Origin: Erwinia sp. 198
GTDB lineage: Bacteria > Pseudomonadota > Gammaproteobacteria > Enterobacterales > Enterobacteriaceae
Reading direction: 5' to 3'
NCBI RefSeq assembly: GCF_003937915.1
Contig: NZ_RHUM01000009.1
Location: forward strand, 1 to 64,000
Length of the DNA stretch: 64,000 bases
Shown piece after piece: positions 38,417-49,515 of the stretch (within the stretch, counting starts at the first letter, position 1; each line of letters opens with the position of its first letter). The position numbers were made by a program, and so were the translations under genes. The notes under the pieces are model-generated. The model was given only the letters and a program-made list of their open reading frames with translations. It was not told the DNA's origin and ran no database searches.

Positions 38417-38490
38417 CATTATTTTATGTCTGGCGATAAATAAATTACTGAATGAGTGGGTGATGGATCACAAAAAGTAAAAAGAGGATC

Positions 38491-38504
38491 TGTAACCGGT
38501 TGCA
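38491..38504. promoter_or_regulatory. Candidate LacI/AscG operator O2
   Basis: TGTAACCGGTTGCA lies 88 bases after O1, about eight helical turns, which would allow looping. It is 48 bases before the EIIB start. Confidence 0.6.
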
Positions 38505-38551
38505 GGCTGATCGAATGGCGCGTAAAAATTCAGGAAACAAAGGAGGATGTT

Positions 38552-38863
38552 ATGATCAAGATATTATTATGTTGCTCTGCAGGCATGTCCACAAGCATGG
38601 TGGTTCAGCGGATGGAAAAGGCCGCCATAAAACTCGGAATTGATACGAAAATTCAGGCAGTTGGCATGGAAGAGTTCAACGAAAAGATCGCTGATTTTGA
38701 CTGCTGCCTGCTGGGCCCGCAAATCAAGTACAAGCTCGATGATTTCCAAAAATGCGCGGCCGAATACCATAAACCGGTTGCCGTTATTAATACTATGGAT
38801 TATGGGATGCTTAACGGCGAAAAAATTCTGCAATCCGCGCTGGCGCTTATTGAATCTCATTAG
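38552..38863 (+). CDS. celA: PTS lactose/cellobiose-family EIIB
   Basis: The 103-residue protein has the phosphocysteine motif LLCCSAGMSTS (Cys8) and the fold LLGPQIKYKL. It carries the phosphate from EIIA to the sugar during import. The ATG at 38552 is chosen because AGGAGG lies 5 bases upstream; in-frame codons further 5' run through the operator. It is the first gene of a five-component operon. Confidence 0.92.
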   Translation: MIKILLCCSAGMSTSMVVQRMEKAAIKLGIDTKIQAVGMEEFNEKIADFDCCLLGPQIKYKLDDFQKCAAEYHKPVAVINTMDYGMLNGEKILQSALALIESH

Positions 38864-38871
38864 GGGGCATA

Positions 38872-40190
38872 ATGAGCACACTGGCCAATTCGCTGTTTGG
38901 GGTGATTGAAAATCGTATCAGTCCGGTAGCCGCGCGCTTATCTTCACAAAGACATGTTGTCGCTATTAAAGATGGCTTTATTGCTTCGATGCCGTTTTTA
39001 ATTGTAGGTTCCTTTATGCTGTTGTTTTCTCATCCACCTTTCAGCGAAAACAGCCAGTGGGCTTTTGCAAAATGGTGGTTAGGTATCGTCAGGCAATATA
39101 ACGACCAGCTGATGATGCCTTACAATATGACGATGGGGATTATGGCCGTCTTCATCACCAGCGCTATCGCCTATAACCTTGCGCAGAGCTATAAGCTCAA
39201 CGGCCTGATGGCCGCGCTGCTCTCGCTGATGACCTTTCTGGTGGTTGCCGCGCCGCAAAAAGATGGCGCGCTGTCGGTTGCCTCTCTGGGCGGCGAGGGC
39301 ATTTTCACCGCCATTCTTATCAGCCTGTACTGTACCGAAATCATGCATCTGCTGACGAAGTACAATATCGGCTTTAAGCTTCCCGAACAGGTGCCGCCCA
39401 AAATCCGCCAGTCTTTCGATCTGCTGATCCCAATCCTGGTTATTTTCCTTACGCTTTATCCGCTAAATCTGCTTATGGAGAGCCATTTCGGGCTACTCCT
39501 GCCGCAGGCGATTATGTCCCTGTTCGCGCCAATCCTGTCCGCTGCGGACTCTTTGCCCGCTGTGCTGATAGCGGTGCTGCTGTGCCATCTGCTCTGGTTT
39601 GCCGGCATCCACGGCGCGGCGATCGTCGGCGGGCTGCTCCAGGCGTTCTGGCTGGCAAACCTGGGCATTAACCAGGAGGCGCTTAACGCGGGGCAGGAGG
39701 TGACCAAAGTCTTTGTTGAGCCGTTCTGGCAGTTCTTTATTACGGTAGGCGGCTCCGGTGCAACTATGGGGCTGGTGATCCTTTATCTGCGCAGCAAGTC
39801 CGCCCATCTGCGCTCGATTGGCCGCCTGGGTCTGGTTCCCGGCATGTTCAATATCAACGAGCCCATTATTTTCGGCTCGCCGGTAGTAATGAATCCGCTG
39901 CTGTTTATTCCCTTTGTAACTACGCCGCTGATCAACGCGGTTATCGCCTGGACAGCGACGCGCACCGATCTGATCAACCATGCTATTTCCCTGGCGCCAT
40001 GGACCACGCCCGGCCCGATTGGTGCAGCCTGGTCTACGGGCTGGGACTGGCGTGCGGTGGTGCTGGTCGCGTTTCTGATTGGCCTGTCGGCATTGATTTA
40101 TTACCCATTCTTCAAAATGTACGAACGCCAGCTGCTGCAACAGGAAGCGGAAATGGCTGACGGCATGGTTCTGGCTGAGGAGACCAAATA

Positions 40191-40191
<1 letters not shown>
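38872..40191 (+). CDS. celB: PTS lactose/cellobiose-family EIIC
   Basis: The 439-residue membrane permease has about ten hydrophobic segments and the conserved loop with NEPIIFGSPVVMNP, a catalytic Glu/Asn-Glu-Pro motif typical of cellobiose EIIC. It transports beta-glucosides with phosphorylation by EIIB. GGGGG is upstream of the ATG and the stop overlaps the EIIA start by one base. Confidence 0.93.
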
Positions 40192-41992
<1,801 letters not shown>

Positions 41993-42017
41993 ATCCGGCT
42001 GACCGGAAAGGCCTGAC

Positions 42018-42036
42018 GGGCGGCGTGATGCCGCCC
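42018..42036 (+). terminator. Intra-operon hairpin between GH1 and ROK genes
   Basis: GGGCGGC and GCCGCCC pair around a GTGAT loop without a T-tract. Such a hairpin may stabilise or attenuate the message between bglA and the kinase gene. Confidence 0.5.
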
Positions 42037-42057
42037 GCCAACAAGCCGGAGTGAATG

Positions 42058-42933
42058 ATGAGAATTGCAGCTTACGATATCGGCGGTACCGCCTTAAAAA
42101 TGGGCGTGCTGAACGAGAAGGGCGAGATCCTGGCGCAGGAAAAAACGGCGGTCCCGAATTTTTCCGGCGAGCACATACTGGCTTCGATTCAGGCATGGCT
42201 GGCGAGCCATTCCGAATGCGAAGGAATAGCCCTGAGCGTTCCCGGCTACGTCGATCCCTGGACAGGCTTTATTACGATGGGCGGCTCCCTGCGCGATTTT
42301 GACGGCTTTGCTTTACAGGCGTGGCTACAAAATAAAACAGGCCTGCCCGTTAGCGTAGAAAACGACGCCAACTGCGCGTTGCTGGCCGAACGCTGGCTGG
42401 GCAACGCGCAGACGATGCGGGATTTTCTGATGATGACCATCGGCACGGGCATTGGCGGCGCGCTTTTTTGCAACGGCGAGCTGGTGCGCGGGCATCGTTT
42501 CAGGGCGGGAGAATTCGGCTACCTGCTTAGCGAGCGGCCGGGCGCGGGACGGCTGAACAGCTACACCATGAATGAAAACTGCACGCTGGCGGTCCTGCGC
42601 AGGCGCTACGCGCTGGTAAGCGACAGGCCGCTGGAAGCGGTCACGGGTGAAGAGATATTCGCCGGCTATGACCAGGGAAATAAAATTTGCGTCCGGCTGG
42701 TTACACAATTTTATCAGGATCTTTGCTCGGGCATTTATAACCTGGCGCATCTGTTCGATCCGCAATGCATCTTCCTGGGCGGAGGCATAACCGAACGGCC
42801 AGGCTTTATCGACGAGATCAAAGCGCATCTGGGCTGGTATGGCCTGACGGTGTGTGTCGCCAGAGCCAGCCATGGCAACAGCGCGGGGCTGACGGGCGCG
42901 GTGTATCACTACCTGAACAGCCAGCATAAATAA
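42058..42933 (+). CDS. bglK: ROK-family beta-glucoside kinase
   Basis: The 291-residue kinase has the ATP-binding DIGGTALKMG, the Asp catalytic motif ENDANCALLAE and the GTGIGGALF loop, but no CxCGxxGC zinc motif, as in Klebsiella BglK. BglK phosphorylates unmodified beta-glucosides at the 6' position with ATP. A kinase would allow non-PTS-imported sugars to feed the two phospho-glucosidases. The second ATG (42058) has GGAG six bases upstream; the first (42055) is only three away. Confidence 0.82.
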   Translation: MRIAAYDIGGTALKMGVLNEKGEILAQEKTAVPNFSGEHILASIQAWLASHSECEGIALSVPGYVDPWTGFITMGGSLRDFDGFALQAWLQNKTGLPVSVENDANCALLAERWLGNAQTMRDFLMMTIGTGIGGALFCNGELVRGHRFRAGEFGYLLSERPGAGRLNSYTMNENCTLAVLRRRYALVSDRPLEAVTGEEIFAGYDQGNKICVRLVTQFYQDLCSGIYNLAHLFDPQCIFLGGGITERPGFIDEIKAHLGWYGLTVCVARASHGNSAGLTGAVYHYLNSQHK

Positions 42934-43039
42934 AGCCCAGCGGGTTTTATTCAGTCATTCATCATCCATGCGGTGAGGGGCAGGGCTACCTGCTTTCAGC
43001 CCACTCTCTGTCTGTCCGCTCATTCAAGGAGCTTTTTGT

Positions 43040-44449
43040 ATGCAAAACAAAATAAAGATTGTCACCATCGGCGGCGGATCCAGCTATACCCCGGAACTGA
43101 TCGAAGGGCTGATCCTGCGCAAGGATCGGTTACCCATAGCGGAATTCTGGCTGGTGGATATTGCGGACGGCGCCGAAAAAATGGAAATCGTCGGCAATAT
43201 GGCGAAGCGTATGATTGCGGCGGCCGGACTGGACTGGCAGGTTCATCTGACGCTCGATCGTAAAGCAGCGCTGAAAGATGCCGACTACGTGACCACGCAG
43301 TTTCGTGTAGGGCTGCTGGATGCTCGCCTGAAGGATGAGGTTATCCCGCTGGCCAACGGCCTGCTGGGGCAGGAAACCAACGGCGCGGGCGGGCTGTTTA
43401 AAGCGTTCCGCACCATTCCCGTTATTCTGGAAATTATTGACGATATGCGTGTGCTTTGCCCCAACGCCTGGCTGGTCGACTTTACCAATCCGGCCGGGAT
43501 GGTGACGGAAGCCGCGATAAAATACGGACAATGGGAAAAAACGGTGGGGCTGTGCAACGTGCCTTTCAGCCATATCACCCAGGCCTGCGAGCTGCTGGCG
43601 ATCCCCGAGGCCGAACTAAACTTCAAGTTCGCCGGGCTTAACCATTTTCACTGGCACCGCGTCTGGGACAACAAAGGAAATGAACGCACCGCCGAGCTGA
43701 TCGATAAAATCTATGCGCCGGAACAGCGCGATCGCTCTGATGAAGGACTGAAAAATATTCACCAGATCCCTTTCCACTATGAGCAGGTCAAACACCTTGG
43801 CATCCTGCCGTGCGGCTATCATCGCTATTACTATTTACAGGAGCCGATGCTGGCGCACGCTATTGAAGAATTCAGGCAGTATGAAACGCGTGCCGAGGTG
43901 GTGAAAAAAACCGAAAAGCGGCTGTTTGAACTCTATAAGGATGTCAATCTTAACTACAAACCGGAAGAGCTGAGCCAGCGCGGCGGCGCCCACTACAGCG
44001 ATGCGGCCTGCGATCTGATCGCCGCTATCCAGAATAACACCGGTAAACAGATGGTGGTGTCAACGCGCAATAAAGGCGCCATTGCCGATCTGCCTTTCGA
44101 CTGTATTGTGGAAGTGACGGCAGCTATTACCGCGCATGGCCCGAAGCCGCTGCGTTGGGGAGCGCTGCCGCCTGCGGCGCGAGGCATGATCCAGCTGATG
44201 AAGGCGATGGAGGAAACCACTATCGAAGCGGCCGTGACCGGCGATTATGGCGCGGCGCTGCATGCGTTTACTATCAATCCGCTGATCCCGGCTGGCGATA
44301 CGGCCATCAAATTGCTGGATTCGCTGCTGTATGCCCATAAGGCATATCTGCCGAAATTTGCCGAAAAAATAGCGCAAATAGAGCGGGATAAGCCGGAAAT
44401 CGTCGCGTTTGTCGACCAGCTGTTGGCGGACCGCAAAGCGCATGCCTGA
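43040..44449 (+). CDS. 6-phospho-beta-glucosidase, GH4
   Basis: The 469-residue enzyme has the Rossmann motif IVTIGGGSSYTPELI, TNPAGMVTEA, the metal-binding LCNVPF Cys and GLNHFHW His, typical of GH4 phospho-glucosidases (CelF/ChbF type) that use NAD+ and Mn2+ and an oxidation-elimination mechanism. It begins after a 106-base gap with GGAGC before the ATG. Having both a GH1 and a GH4 hydrolase in one locus suggests broad beta-glucoside or chitobiose use. Confidence 0.93.
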   Translation: MQNKIKIVTIGGGSSYTPELIEGLILRKDRLPIAEFWLVDIADGAEKMEIVGNMAKRMIAAAGLDWQVHLTLDRKAALKDADYVTTQFRVGLLDARLKDEVIPLANGLLGQETNGAGGLFKAFRTIPVILEIIDDMRVLCPNAWLVDFTNPAGMVTEAAIKYGQWEKTVGLCNVPFSHITQACELLAIPEAELNFKFAGLNHFHWHRVWDNKGNERTAELIDKIYAPEQRDRSDEGLKNIHQIPFHYEQVKHLGILPCGYHRYYYLQEPMLAHAIEEFRQYETRAEVVKKTEKRLFELYKDVNLNYKPEELSQRGGAHYSDAACDLIAAIQNNTGKQMVVSTRNKGAIADLPFDCIVEVTAAITAHGPKPLRWGALPPAARGMIQLMKAMEETTIEAAVTGDYGAALHAFTINPLIPAGDTAIKLLDSLLYAHKAYLPKFAEKIAQIERDKPEIVAFVDQLLADRKAHA

Positions 44450-44495
44450 CGGCCAGCACCTGCCGCCCGTGTCGGCCAGCACCTGCCGCCCGTGT
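44450..44495. repeat. 23-bp tandem duplication after the GH4 gene
   Basis: CGGCCAGCACCTGCCGCCCG plus TGT occurs twice back to back at 44450-44472 and 44473-44495, overlapping the GH4 stop. The second copy provides the left arm of the hairpin that follows. Confidence 0.85.
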
Positions 44496-44505
44496 CGGGC
44501 GGCAG
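44483..44505 (+). terminator. Hairpin at the end of the beta-glucoside operon
   Basis: A perfect 10-bp stem CTGCCGCCCG/CGGGCGGCAG with a 3-base loop ends the operon. There is no T-tract. Confidence 0.6.
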
Positions 44506-44509
44506 CCCG

Positions 44510-44890
44510 TATACCTGATATCCTCCTGCTGCCATCGCTGCCCTTTTTAAAATAAGGTGAAGCCACGCCTGCTCAAAGGCGCAAAGATCCCTTCTCCCCG
44601 GAGGCCGATCAGCTCTTTATTCAGCGCCGTTACAGGTTTTAGCGCGCTATCGGTTTATTGTCCTCTGATTTCTGACGGCAATCATGCTGTTCTTTTTTAA
44701 ATTCACTGCTGACAGGGAACCTGGCGGTCTGTGGTGGGGGAGTACTGTTTGTGGTCGGCGATGGCGAACGCTGAACCTGTTCATCTGAAACCGTTATAAA
44801 AGGCGCAAGGTTGCTGTGTCAGGTCTTTGCCATGCTGATAAATGCTTGCGCCTTGATAAAAATCACCCGGGCGGTGCTCTGAAAATAAGA
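44510..44890. other. Intergenic region after the operon
   Basis: I find no supported gene or RNA. The next element is a small secreted peptide gene on the minus strand. Confidence 0.4.
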
Positions 44891-44891
44891 C

Positions 44892-45026
44892 TCAGTAAGA
44901 GCAATAGCCGCCTTTATGATGGGAACCGGTACCGCCATGGGGATGTTGTCCCTTAGGGCAGGCGAATGCTGAAGCAGACAGCACGGCCAGCAGGGAAGCC
45001 AGCAAAAGCAGGGTCGTTTTTTTCAT
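44892..45026 (-). CDS. Small exported Cys/His/Gly-rich peptide
   Basis: The 44-residue ORF has a strong signal peptide (Lys2-Lys3, leucine-rich stretch, SASAFA cleavage) followed by a 22-residue mature part CPKGQHPHGGTGSHHKGGYC ending Ser-Tyr. Two Cys flank a run of four His and seven Gly, a possible metal-binding or disulfide-looped peptide. The upstream AACAGAG is a weak ribosome site. It is too short for the usual gene finders. I do not recognise a named family, but the signal and codons look real. Confidence 0.65.
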   Translation of the reverse strand: MKKTTLLLLASLLAVLSASAFACPKGQHPHGGTGSHHKGGYCSY

Positions 45027-45285
45027 CTCTGTTCTCTGTAAGTAACGAAGCAAAGATAATATACGCTTATAAATTGCAATAAGGATCCTGATAAAAAAAC
45101 AGTACTGCCATGCTCTTTCAGCTGGTGCTGTCTGGCTCAGCCTGGGGCGCTAATATAAGCAACGGTAACTAATAAAGTTTCGTCATAAAAGGATGGGTCA
45201 TGGCTGCCTGGGGCGCGTGAAAAAAGGAACAGGCATGGGCGGCCTGCCGTTTTTCGCTGCTACGCTTATCGGAAAGGAGGAGATT

Positions 45286-45963
45286 ATGTGCGGACGTTTT
45301 ACTCAATACCGATCCCGTGAGGCTTATCTGGAAGCCTTGAGTAACGGCATCGAGCGGGATATCGCTTACGATCCAGAACCGCTTGGCCGTTATAACGTGG
45401 CGCCAGGAACGCGCGTACCGTTGCTGAATGAACGTGACGCGACGCTTCATCTTGATCCTGTTCATTGGGGATACAGCCCGGTATGGTGGCACAAGCAGCC
45501 GCTGATTAACGCTAAATCGGAAACGGCGGCGACGGGCAAAATGTTTAAGCCGCTCTGGCGCAGCGGGCGGGCGATAGTTATGGCCGACGGCTGGTACGAA
45601 TGGAAACGCGACGGCAGTAACAAGCAGCCTTACTTTATTTATCATCAGAGCGGCGAGCCGCTTTTTTTTGCGGCCATCGGCAAAGCGCCTTTTAACAAAG
45701 AGGACGAACATGAGGGCTTCCTGATCGTAACGGCCGCCAGCGATAAAGGACTGCTGGATATTCACGATCGTCGGCCGCTGGTGTTGACGCCCGAAGCCGC
45801 GCTTGCCTGGATGAGTGAGAAAACCACCCCGGAACAGGCGAGCGGGATAGTAAAAGAGGGGGCCGTCCCGATTGACGAATTCGCCTGGCATCCGGTTAGT
45901 AAGGCCGTAGGCAATATCAAAAATCAGCGTCCCGGGCTGATTGATGAGGTTGAAACGGCCTGA
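45286..45963 (+). CDS. yedK: SRAP-family DNA-crosslink protease-like protein YedK (HMCES)
   Basis: The 225-residue protein begins MCGRF; the Met is removed so that Cys2 forms the thiazolidine crosslink to abasic sites. Other SRAP residues are present: the Asn in LINAKSETA, the Glu in GWYEWKR and the His before PVSKAVGN. The ATG at 45286 has AAGGAGGAG upstream; thirty-one in-frame codons before it are not conserved. It protects abasic sites in single-stranded DNA. Confidence 0.94.
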   Translation: MCGRFTQYRSREAYLEALSNGIERDIAYDPEPLGRYNVAPGTRVPLLNERDATLHLDPVHWGYSPVWWHKQPLINAKSETAATGKMFKPLWRSGRAIVMADGWYEWKRDGSNKQPYFIYHQSGEPLFFAAIGKAPFNKEDEHEGFLIVTAASDKGLLDIHDRRPLVLTPEAALAWMSEKTTPEQASGIVKEGAVPIDEFAWHPVSKAVGNIKNQRPGLIDEVETA

Positions 45964-46025
45964 GTTCACACCCTAAAACATCCCTTTCCGCTGCAAACAG
46001 CAAGAAAATCGCAAGGGCAGGCGCT

Positions 46026-46349
46026 ATGAAATTAAAATTGTTACTTAGCCTGGCGGTAATATTTTTTTGTGCAGGCCCGGCGCTGGCTGCCCGGCTGTCG
46101 GACGAGGAGGTGCAGCAGCGGATCGTAGCCGAGTCCATTGCAGATTATTCCGGCAGCTGCGCCTGCCCGTTTAATTCAGCCAGAAACGGCAGTCGCTGTG
46201 GTAAACGAAGCGCCTGGAGCAGACAGGGCGGTGAGGCGCCGATTTGCTATGTAAAAGAAGTGACGGCGGAAATGATTAATCAATGGCGAGCAGCCCATAA
46301 CGAGGATCAGGCGGCACGCCGTGCCGCCGGAAACATCAGGCCTGTTTAG
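46026..46349 (+). CDS. Exported conserved protein of unknown function
   Basis: The 107-residue protein has a signal peptide (MKLKLLLSLAVIFFC, cleaved after PALAA) and a small mature domain with conserved Cys-Ala-Cys-Pro-Phe-Asn, RNGSRCGKRSAWSRQGG and PICYVKEV. These Cys likely form disulfides in the periplasm. Homologues with CPYN..CGxRSAWxxxGGxxPxCY are common in enterobacteria, function unknown. Its last 14 bases overlap the convergent SDR gene. Confidence 0.8.
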   Translation: MKLKLLLSLAVIFFCAGPALAARLSDEEVQQRIVAESIADYSGSCACPFNSARNGSRCGKRSAWSRQGGEAPICYVKEVTAEMINQWRAAHNEDQAARRAAGNIRPV

Positions 46350-47100
46350 GCTGACCGTTGGATGCCATGATACCGCCATCGACCGGCAGATTAACGCCGG
46401 TGATATAGCGGGCGTCATCGCTGGCAATAAAGGCAATAGCGCTGGCGATATCCTCCGGTTCACCTGCACGCGCCAGCGGAATGCGCTCATAGAACTTATT
46501 CAGCAGCTGCTGGTTATCTTTCATCTCTTCCGTCAGATCGGTAAAGGTAAAACCGGGACAGATGGCGTTTACGCGTACGCCGTCTTCACCATAGTCCAGC
46601 GCCAGCGAGCGGGTAAAATTGGTGACCGCGCCCTTGGCGGCATTATAAACGCTCATTCCCCAGTCGCCACCCAGCCCGGACACGGAAGAGACGTTAACCA
46701 CGTTGCCTTTGCTTTTCAGCAGCGCGGGCATAAAGTAATGCACGCAGTAAAACACGCCGTCCAGGTCAACCTTCATCAGATTTTTCCAGTCGTCCAGCGC
46801 GATCTCATGAATTCGGCCCTGAACGATCTGGCCGGCATTATTCACCAGGACGTCCACCCGGCCATATTTATCCAGCACGTTTTTGGCAAGCCGTTCTACC
46901 TGTTCCGCCTCGCCCACGTCGCAGGCTGCGACCAGATGCTCACCCTGAGCCAGTTTCGCCAGCGTCTTATCCAGCTTTTCTTTCGTGCGGCCTACCAGCA
47001 CCACGGAAGCACCTTCGCTGGCGAAGCGTTCTGCCGCAGCCTGACCAATACCGGAACCTGCACCGGTTACCACCACGACTTTTTGCTGAAAACGGGCCAT
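46336..47100 (-). CDS. Short-chain dehydrogenase/reductase (SDR)
   Basis: The 254-residue classical SDR has the NAD(P) motif TGAGSGIG, NNAG, Ser in VVNVSSVSG, the catalytic YNAAK and C-terminal PVDGG. Glycine-rich turn and Arg38 in VLVGRTKEK suggest NADP preference, though that is inferred. Substrate not predictable. It is monocistronic; GGAGGT is just before the ATG. Confidence 0.9.
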   Translation of the reverse strand: MARFQQKVVVVTGAGSGIGQAAAERFASEGASVVLVGRTKEKLDKTLAKLAQGEHLVAACDVGEAEQVERLAKNVLDKYGRVDVLVNNAGQIVQGRIHEIALDDWKNLMKVDLDGVFYCVHYFMPALLKSKGNVVNVSSVSGLGGDWGMSVYNAAKGAVTNFTRSLALDYGEDGVRVNAICPGFTFTDLTEEMKDNQQLLNKFYERIPLARAGEPEDIASAIAFIASDDARYITGVNLPVDGGIMASNGQPKQA

Positions 47101-47231
47101 ATTAACCTCCTGTTGAAATGAATCTCTTGTTAAAACGCTCCGTTAACCCTGGCAGCCCCGCGAAGGATCGCAAGCCTCGCAAAAAGCGTATGAGCTTAAC
47201 TTGCTGTTATTAATCTTTTTTTTCAGTAAAT

Positions 47232-47717
47232 TCAGAATGTAACTTTTTTTGAATGTAACAGATCGGCCTGCATTTCCATGCAGAGCAGATCGCCTGCCAG
47301 CGCAGAGTGATAAACCGATTGTCTGAGCAGCGTGAAGCCATGACGCTGGTAAAATGTCATGGCGTCCGGCGTGGAAGAAAGGGTGAGCGTGGTAATACCC
47401 CTTGAGAGGGCCTCATTTTTTATAGCCGTCAAAATTTGCGTGGCGTACCCTTTGCCCATATGGCCCGGCAGAGTAAAAATGGCCTCCACGCTGTGCGTTT
47501 TATTGTCGAGAAAGCCTGTTGCCACGGGAAATCCCGGCGCGTCTGCCACAAAAAAGGGATGCTGAACAATGGCCTGAAGATAGCCAGCAGGCATCTTGTC
47601 TGGCGTCCAGGCCATGACCTTCTCTTCACCGTAGGATGCTCTACAACCGGCACGGATAGCCAGGTTACGTATTTGCCATAGCGCCCGCGCTTCTTCCGGG
47701 CGTGCCCGTCTGATCAT
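47232..47717 (-). CDS. GNAT-family N-acetyltransferase
   Basis: The 161-residue protein has the GNAT acetyl-CoA motif A (LPGHMGKGYATQILTAIKNEA) and motif B near TLSSTPDAMTFYQRHGF. The acceptor cannot be predicted. It ends with the short hydrophilic tail LHSKKVTF. It lies 10 bases after the start side of an AAA-ATPase remnant in the same direction, so they may have been co-transcribed. Confidence 0.87.
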   Translation of the reverse strand: MIRRARPEEARALWQIRNLAIRAGCRASYGEEKVMAWTPDKMPAGYLQAIVQHPFFVADAPGFPVATGFLDNKTHSVEAIFTLPGHMGKGYATQILTAIKNEALSRGITTLTLSSTPDAMTFYQRHGFTLLRQSVYHSALAGDLLCMEMQADLLHSKKVTF

Positions 47718-47727
47718 CGGCTTGACC

Positions 47728-48048
47728 TTAGCCAGCGTCGCTGGAATAACGTTTGATGTTAAAACCTTCTTCTTTTACCGGCGCGACAAAATAGCGGCTG
47801 GTAAGCTCATATTCTTTCTCTGTAACGGCAAAGTCATGACTTTTGACCTGATTTCTTAACGCCAGCCGGGCTTTGCACAAGCTGTCTGGCTCATCCAGGA
47901 AATGCAGGATGTGCATACAGCGGGCCTGCTCGACAATGCGTTTCATCCACTGACGTTGCGCAAGCGTATTCGCCGGAAAATCAAGCGCTACGGAAGTGCC
48001 CGTTGCCCTTTTTACAGCAAACCGTTCAGGACGAGCGAAGATGCATTA
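47728..48048 (-). pseudogene. C-terminal remnant of an AAA-family kinase-like ATPase
   Basis: The frame encodes GTSVALDFPANTLAQRQWMKR, EQARCMHILHFLDEPDSL-CKARL and TSRYFVAPVKEEGFNI, the second half of a common enterobacterial P-loop kinase-like family (about 160-180 residues with GxxxxGKST at the start). The P-loop half is absent; upstream sequence is another gene in another frame. A shorter start at 47946 exists but the conserved part extends further, to a stop at about 48048. Confidence 0.6.
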
Positions 48049-48166
48049 AAAACAGCGCCAGATGGTAAAGCAGATCTTCTACGGCGAACCTGATGGGCAC
48101 CGAACAGTTGATAACCAGTACGGCTAAAATCAGTAAAATTACGCAGCTTGTTATAATACGTGGCAT
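48026..48166 (-). CDS. Small single-span membrane protein
   Basis: The 46-residue ORF (MPRIITSCVILLILAVLVIN) has one membrane helix (about residues 6-22) and a polar tail with a second weakly hydrophobic segment (LLYHLALFLMHLRSS). AGAGAGGTG lies 6 bases before the ATG, a strong site. It begins 2 bases after the PACE-type gene stop, so they form an operon. Not recognised; likely a real small protein. Confidence 0.65.
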   Translation of the reverse strand: MPRIITSCVILLILAVLVINCSVPIRFAVEDLLYHLALFLMHLRSS

Positions 48167-48168
48167 TA

Positions 48169-48613
48169 TCACCTCTCTGCGCCCCTGGAGCGGCAAACCC
48201 AATGGAACCGGAAAAAGTTGTAAACATAGTTAAACACGACGATATAAGGCAAAAAGAAGGCAACCAGCGCTATTTGCAACATAAAGGCTTTTAACAATAA
48301 GCGGTAAACCACCGGGCGTTATCGGGATCGGAACGGCAAGCAGTCCGGCTTCAAAAAGAACCGCGTGAAGGATCCTGAAGGGCAGGCTCCGCCTGAAACC
48401 CGATTTTATTTGAACAGCATCAAACAGGCGATTAAAAATAACCTTACTCAGCATTGCCGTGATGGCGTACAGCTTCGCCAGCGCGACGGATTGCGTTGCG
48501 GGCACGGCTAATCTCGCCGCCAGCACGAGCGCAATCGGGGCATTAGCCACCACCTCAAAAAGTATTGAGTGAAAAACCCTTTCTTTCAACGTTTTGTTTA
48601 ACACTGTTTCCAT
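48169..48613 (-). pseudogene. PACE-family (chlorhexidine-type) efflux protein, frameshifted
   Basis: The first frame reads LKERVFHSILFEVVAN, FNRLFDAVQ and RILHAVLFEAGLL, the two BTP repeats of the PACE proton-coupled efflux family, with the Glu of each LFE motif. It then stops at 48230. If one A is dropped from the AAAA run near 48292, translation continues AFMLQIALVAFFLPYIVVFN to a stop at 48169, giving 147 residues, the family length. So a single-base error or mutation truncates the fourth helix. PACE proteins export biguanides or polyamines. Confidence 0.7.
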
Positions 48614-48634
48614 TAAAGTTTCCGATAATCTCAA

Positions 48635-49134
48635 CGGCTGCGTCCGGCAGGCAGGCGGTTACGGGCCGGTAGGGTAGCAATCCTGCTTAGCGGAAACTTT
48701 GTCTGCCATCATTTCTTGTCTTTATCGCGCGCTCCCGAACGCATAAAACAGGTTGACGCACCCTATGGCGTCATTTCTGAGACTAAAAGCGGAAAAAACT
48801 TGATAAACTGCTGGTCACAGCAGAAGCGACGTCTTTCACAGGATAAATGCTGCGCTGGCTACCTTTTCTTTGCGGCCTCATCGCTCTACAGGCAGCGTCA
48901 TAGCGTTGAACCGCATGGTTCCCTTATCAACACTCACGGGTCGTCCGTTTCATTGCCTGGCTTTTCCGAATCAGCACCAAATAAATTTACAGGACCCTCA
49001 CGCGTACGCATTTCCCGCACTAATGTAAAAATATCAACTACTCCAGCTGTGCTAAATCGAATTTTCTATTCCTGGCGCAGACCGGGATTTTTTCTCGTCC
49101 ATTTGAGAAGACGCTGAAGCAGAAAGGGGGCTCT
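48635..49134. other. 500-bp region with no supported gene
   Basis: A plus-strand frame at 48716-49117 has no ribosome site or recognisable motif and I do not call it. The region precedes the phage holin genes and may be decayed phage DNA. Confidence 0.4.
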
Positions 49135-49515
49135 ATGTTCATTCATGAAATGGTAGTGAGGATTGGTGTGGTATCTTCAGCCGGAGCGAGTGTGGCGAGT
49201 CAGTTAGGTGGCATGAACTACAGCGTGTTGTTTGGCTCCTTTGCCGGAGCGGTGTTTTATGTTGCCGGCGCAGCTGACATCGCTTTGCGCGTGCGGGCTG
49301 CTTATTTTGTTGTCTCATGGATCGTGGGCGTGTTCGGCGCCGATGTTGTCGGCGCCAAACTGGCTGGCCTGTTGGGGTATAGCGACAGGCCGCTGGATGG
49401 GCTTGGAGCGGTACTGCTCTCGGCGCTGGCCATTAAAACCTTAACATTCTTTAATCAGCAGGATCCGGCCGCCTGGCTGGCCCGCATCAAAGGAGGCTTT
49501 CATGGTCACAAATGA
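49135..49515 (+). CDS. Phage holin-like membrane protein
   Basis: The 126-residue protein has three hydrophobic segments (about 30-50, 55-75, 85-105) separated by short charged loops, in line with LydA-type phage holins of superfamily III (GGMNYSVLFGSFAGAVFYVA). It would lesion the inner membrane at lysis. AAGGGGG is upstream of the ATG. It overlaps the next gene by 14 bases; no endolysin follows. Confidence 0.7.
   Translation: MFIHEMVVRIGVVSSAGASVASQLGGMNYSVLFGSFAGAVFYVAGAADIALRVRAAYFVVSWIVGVFGADVVGAKLAGLLGYSDRPLDGLGAVLLSALAIKTLTFFNQQDPAAWLARIKGGFHGHK

Noticed and set aside
44450-44495. Mobile-element target duplication
   Set aside because: It is a contiguous 23-bp tandem copy with no element between, so probably slippage or duplication at the operon end.
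48716-49117. 133-codon plus-strand frame
   Set aside because: No ribosome site, no domain, atypical composition.
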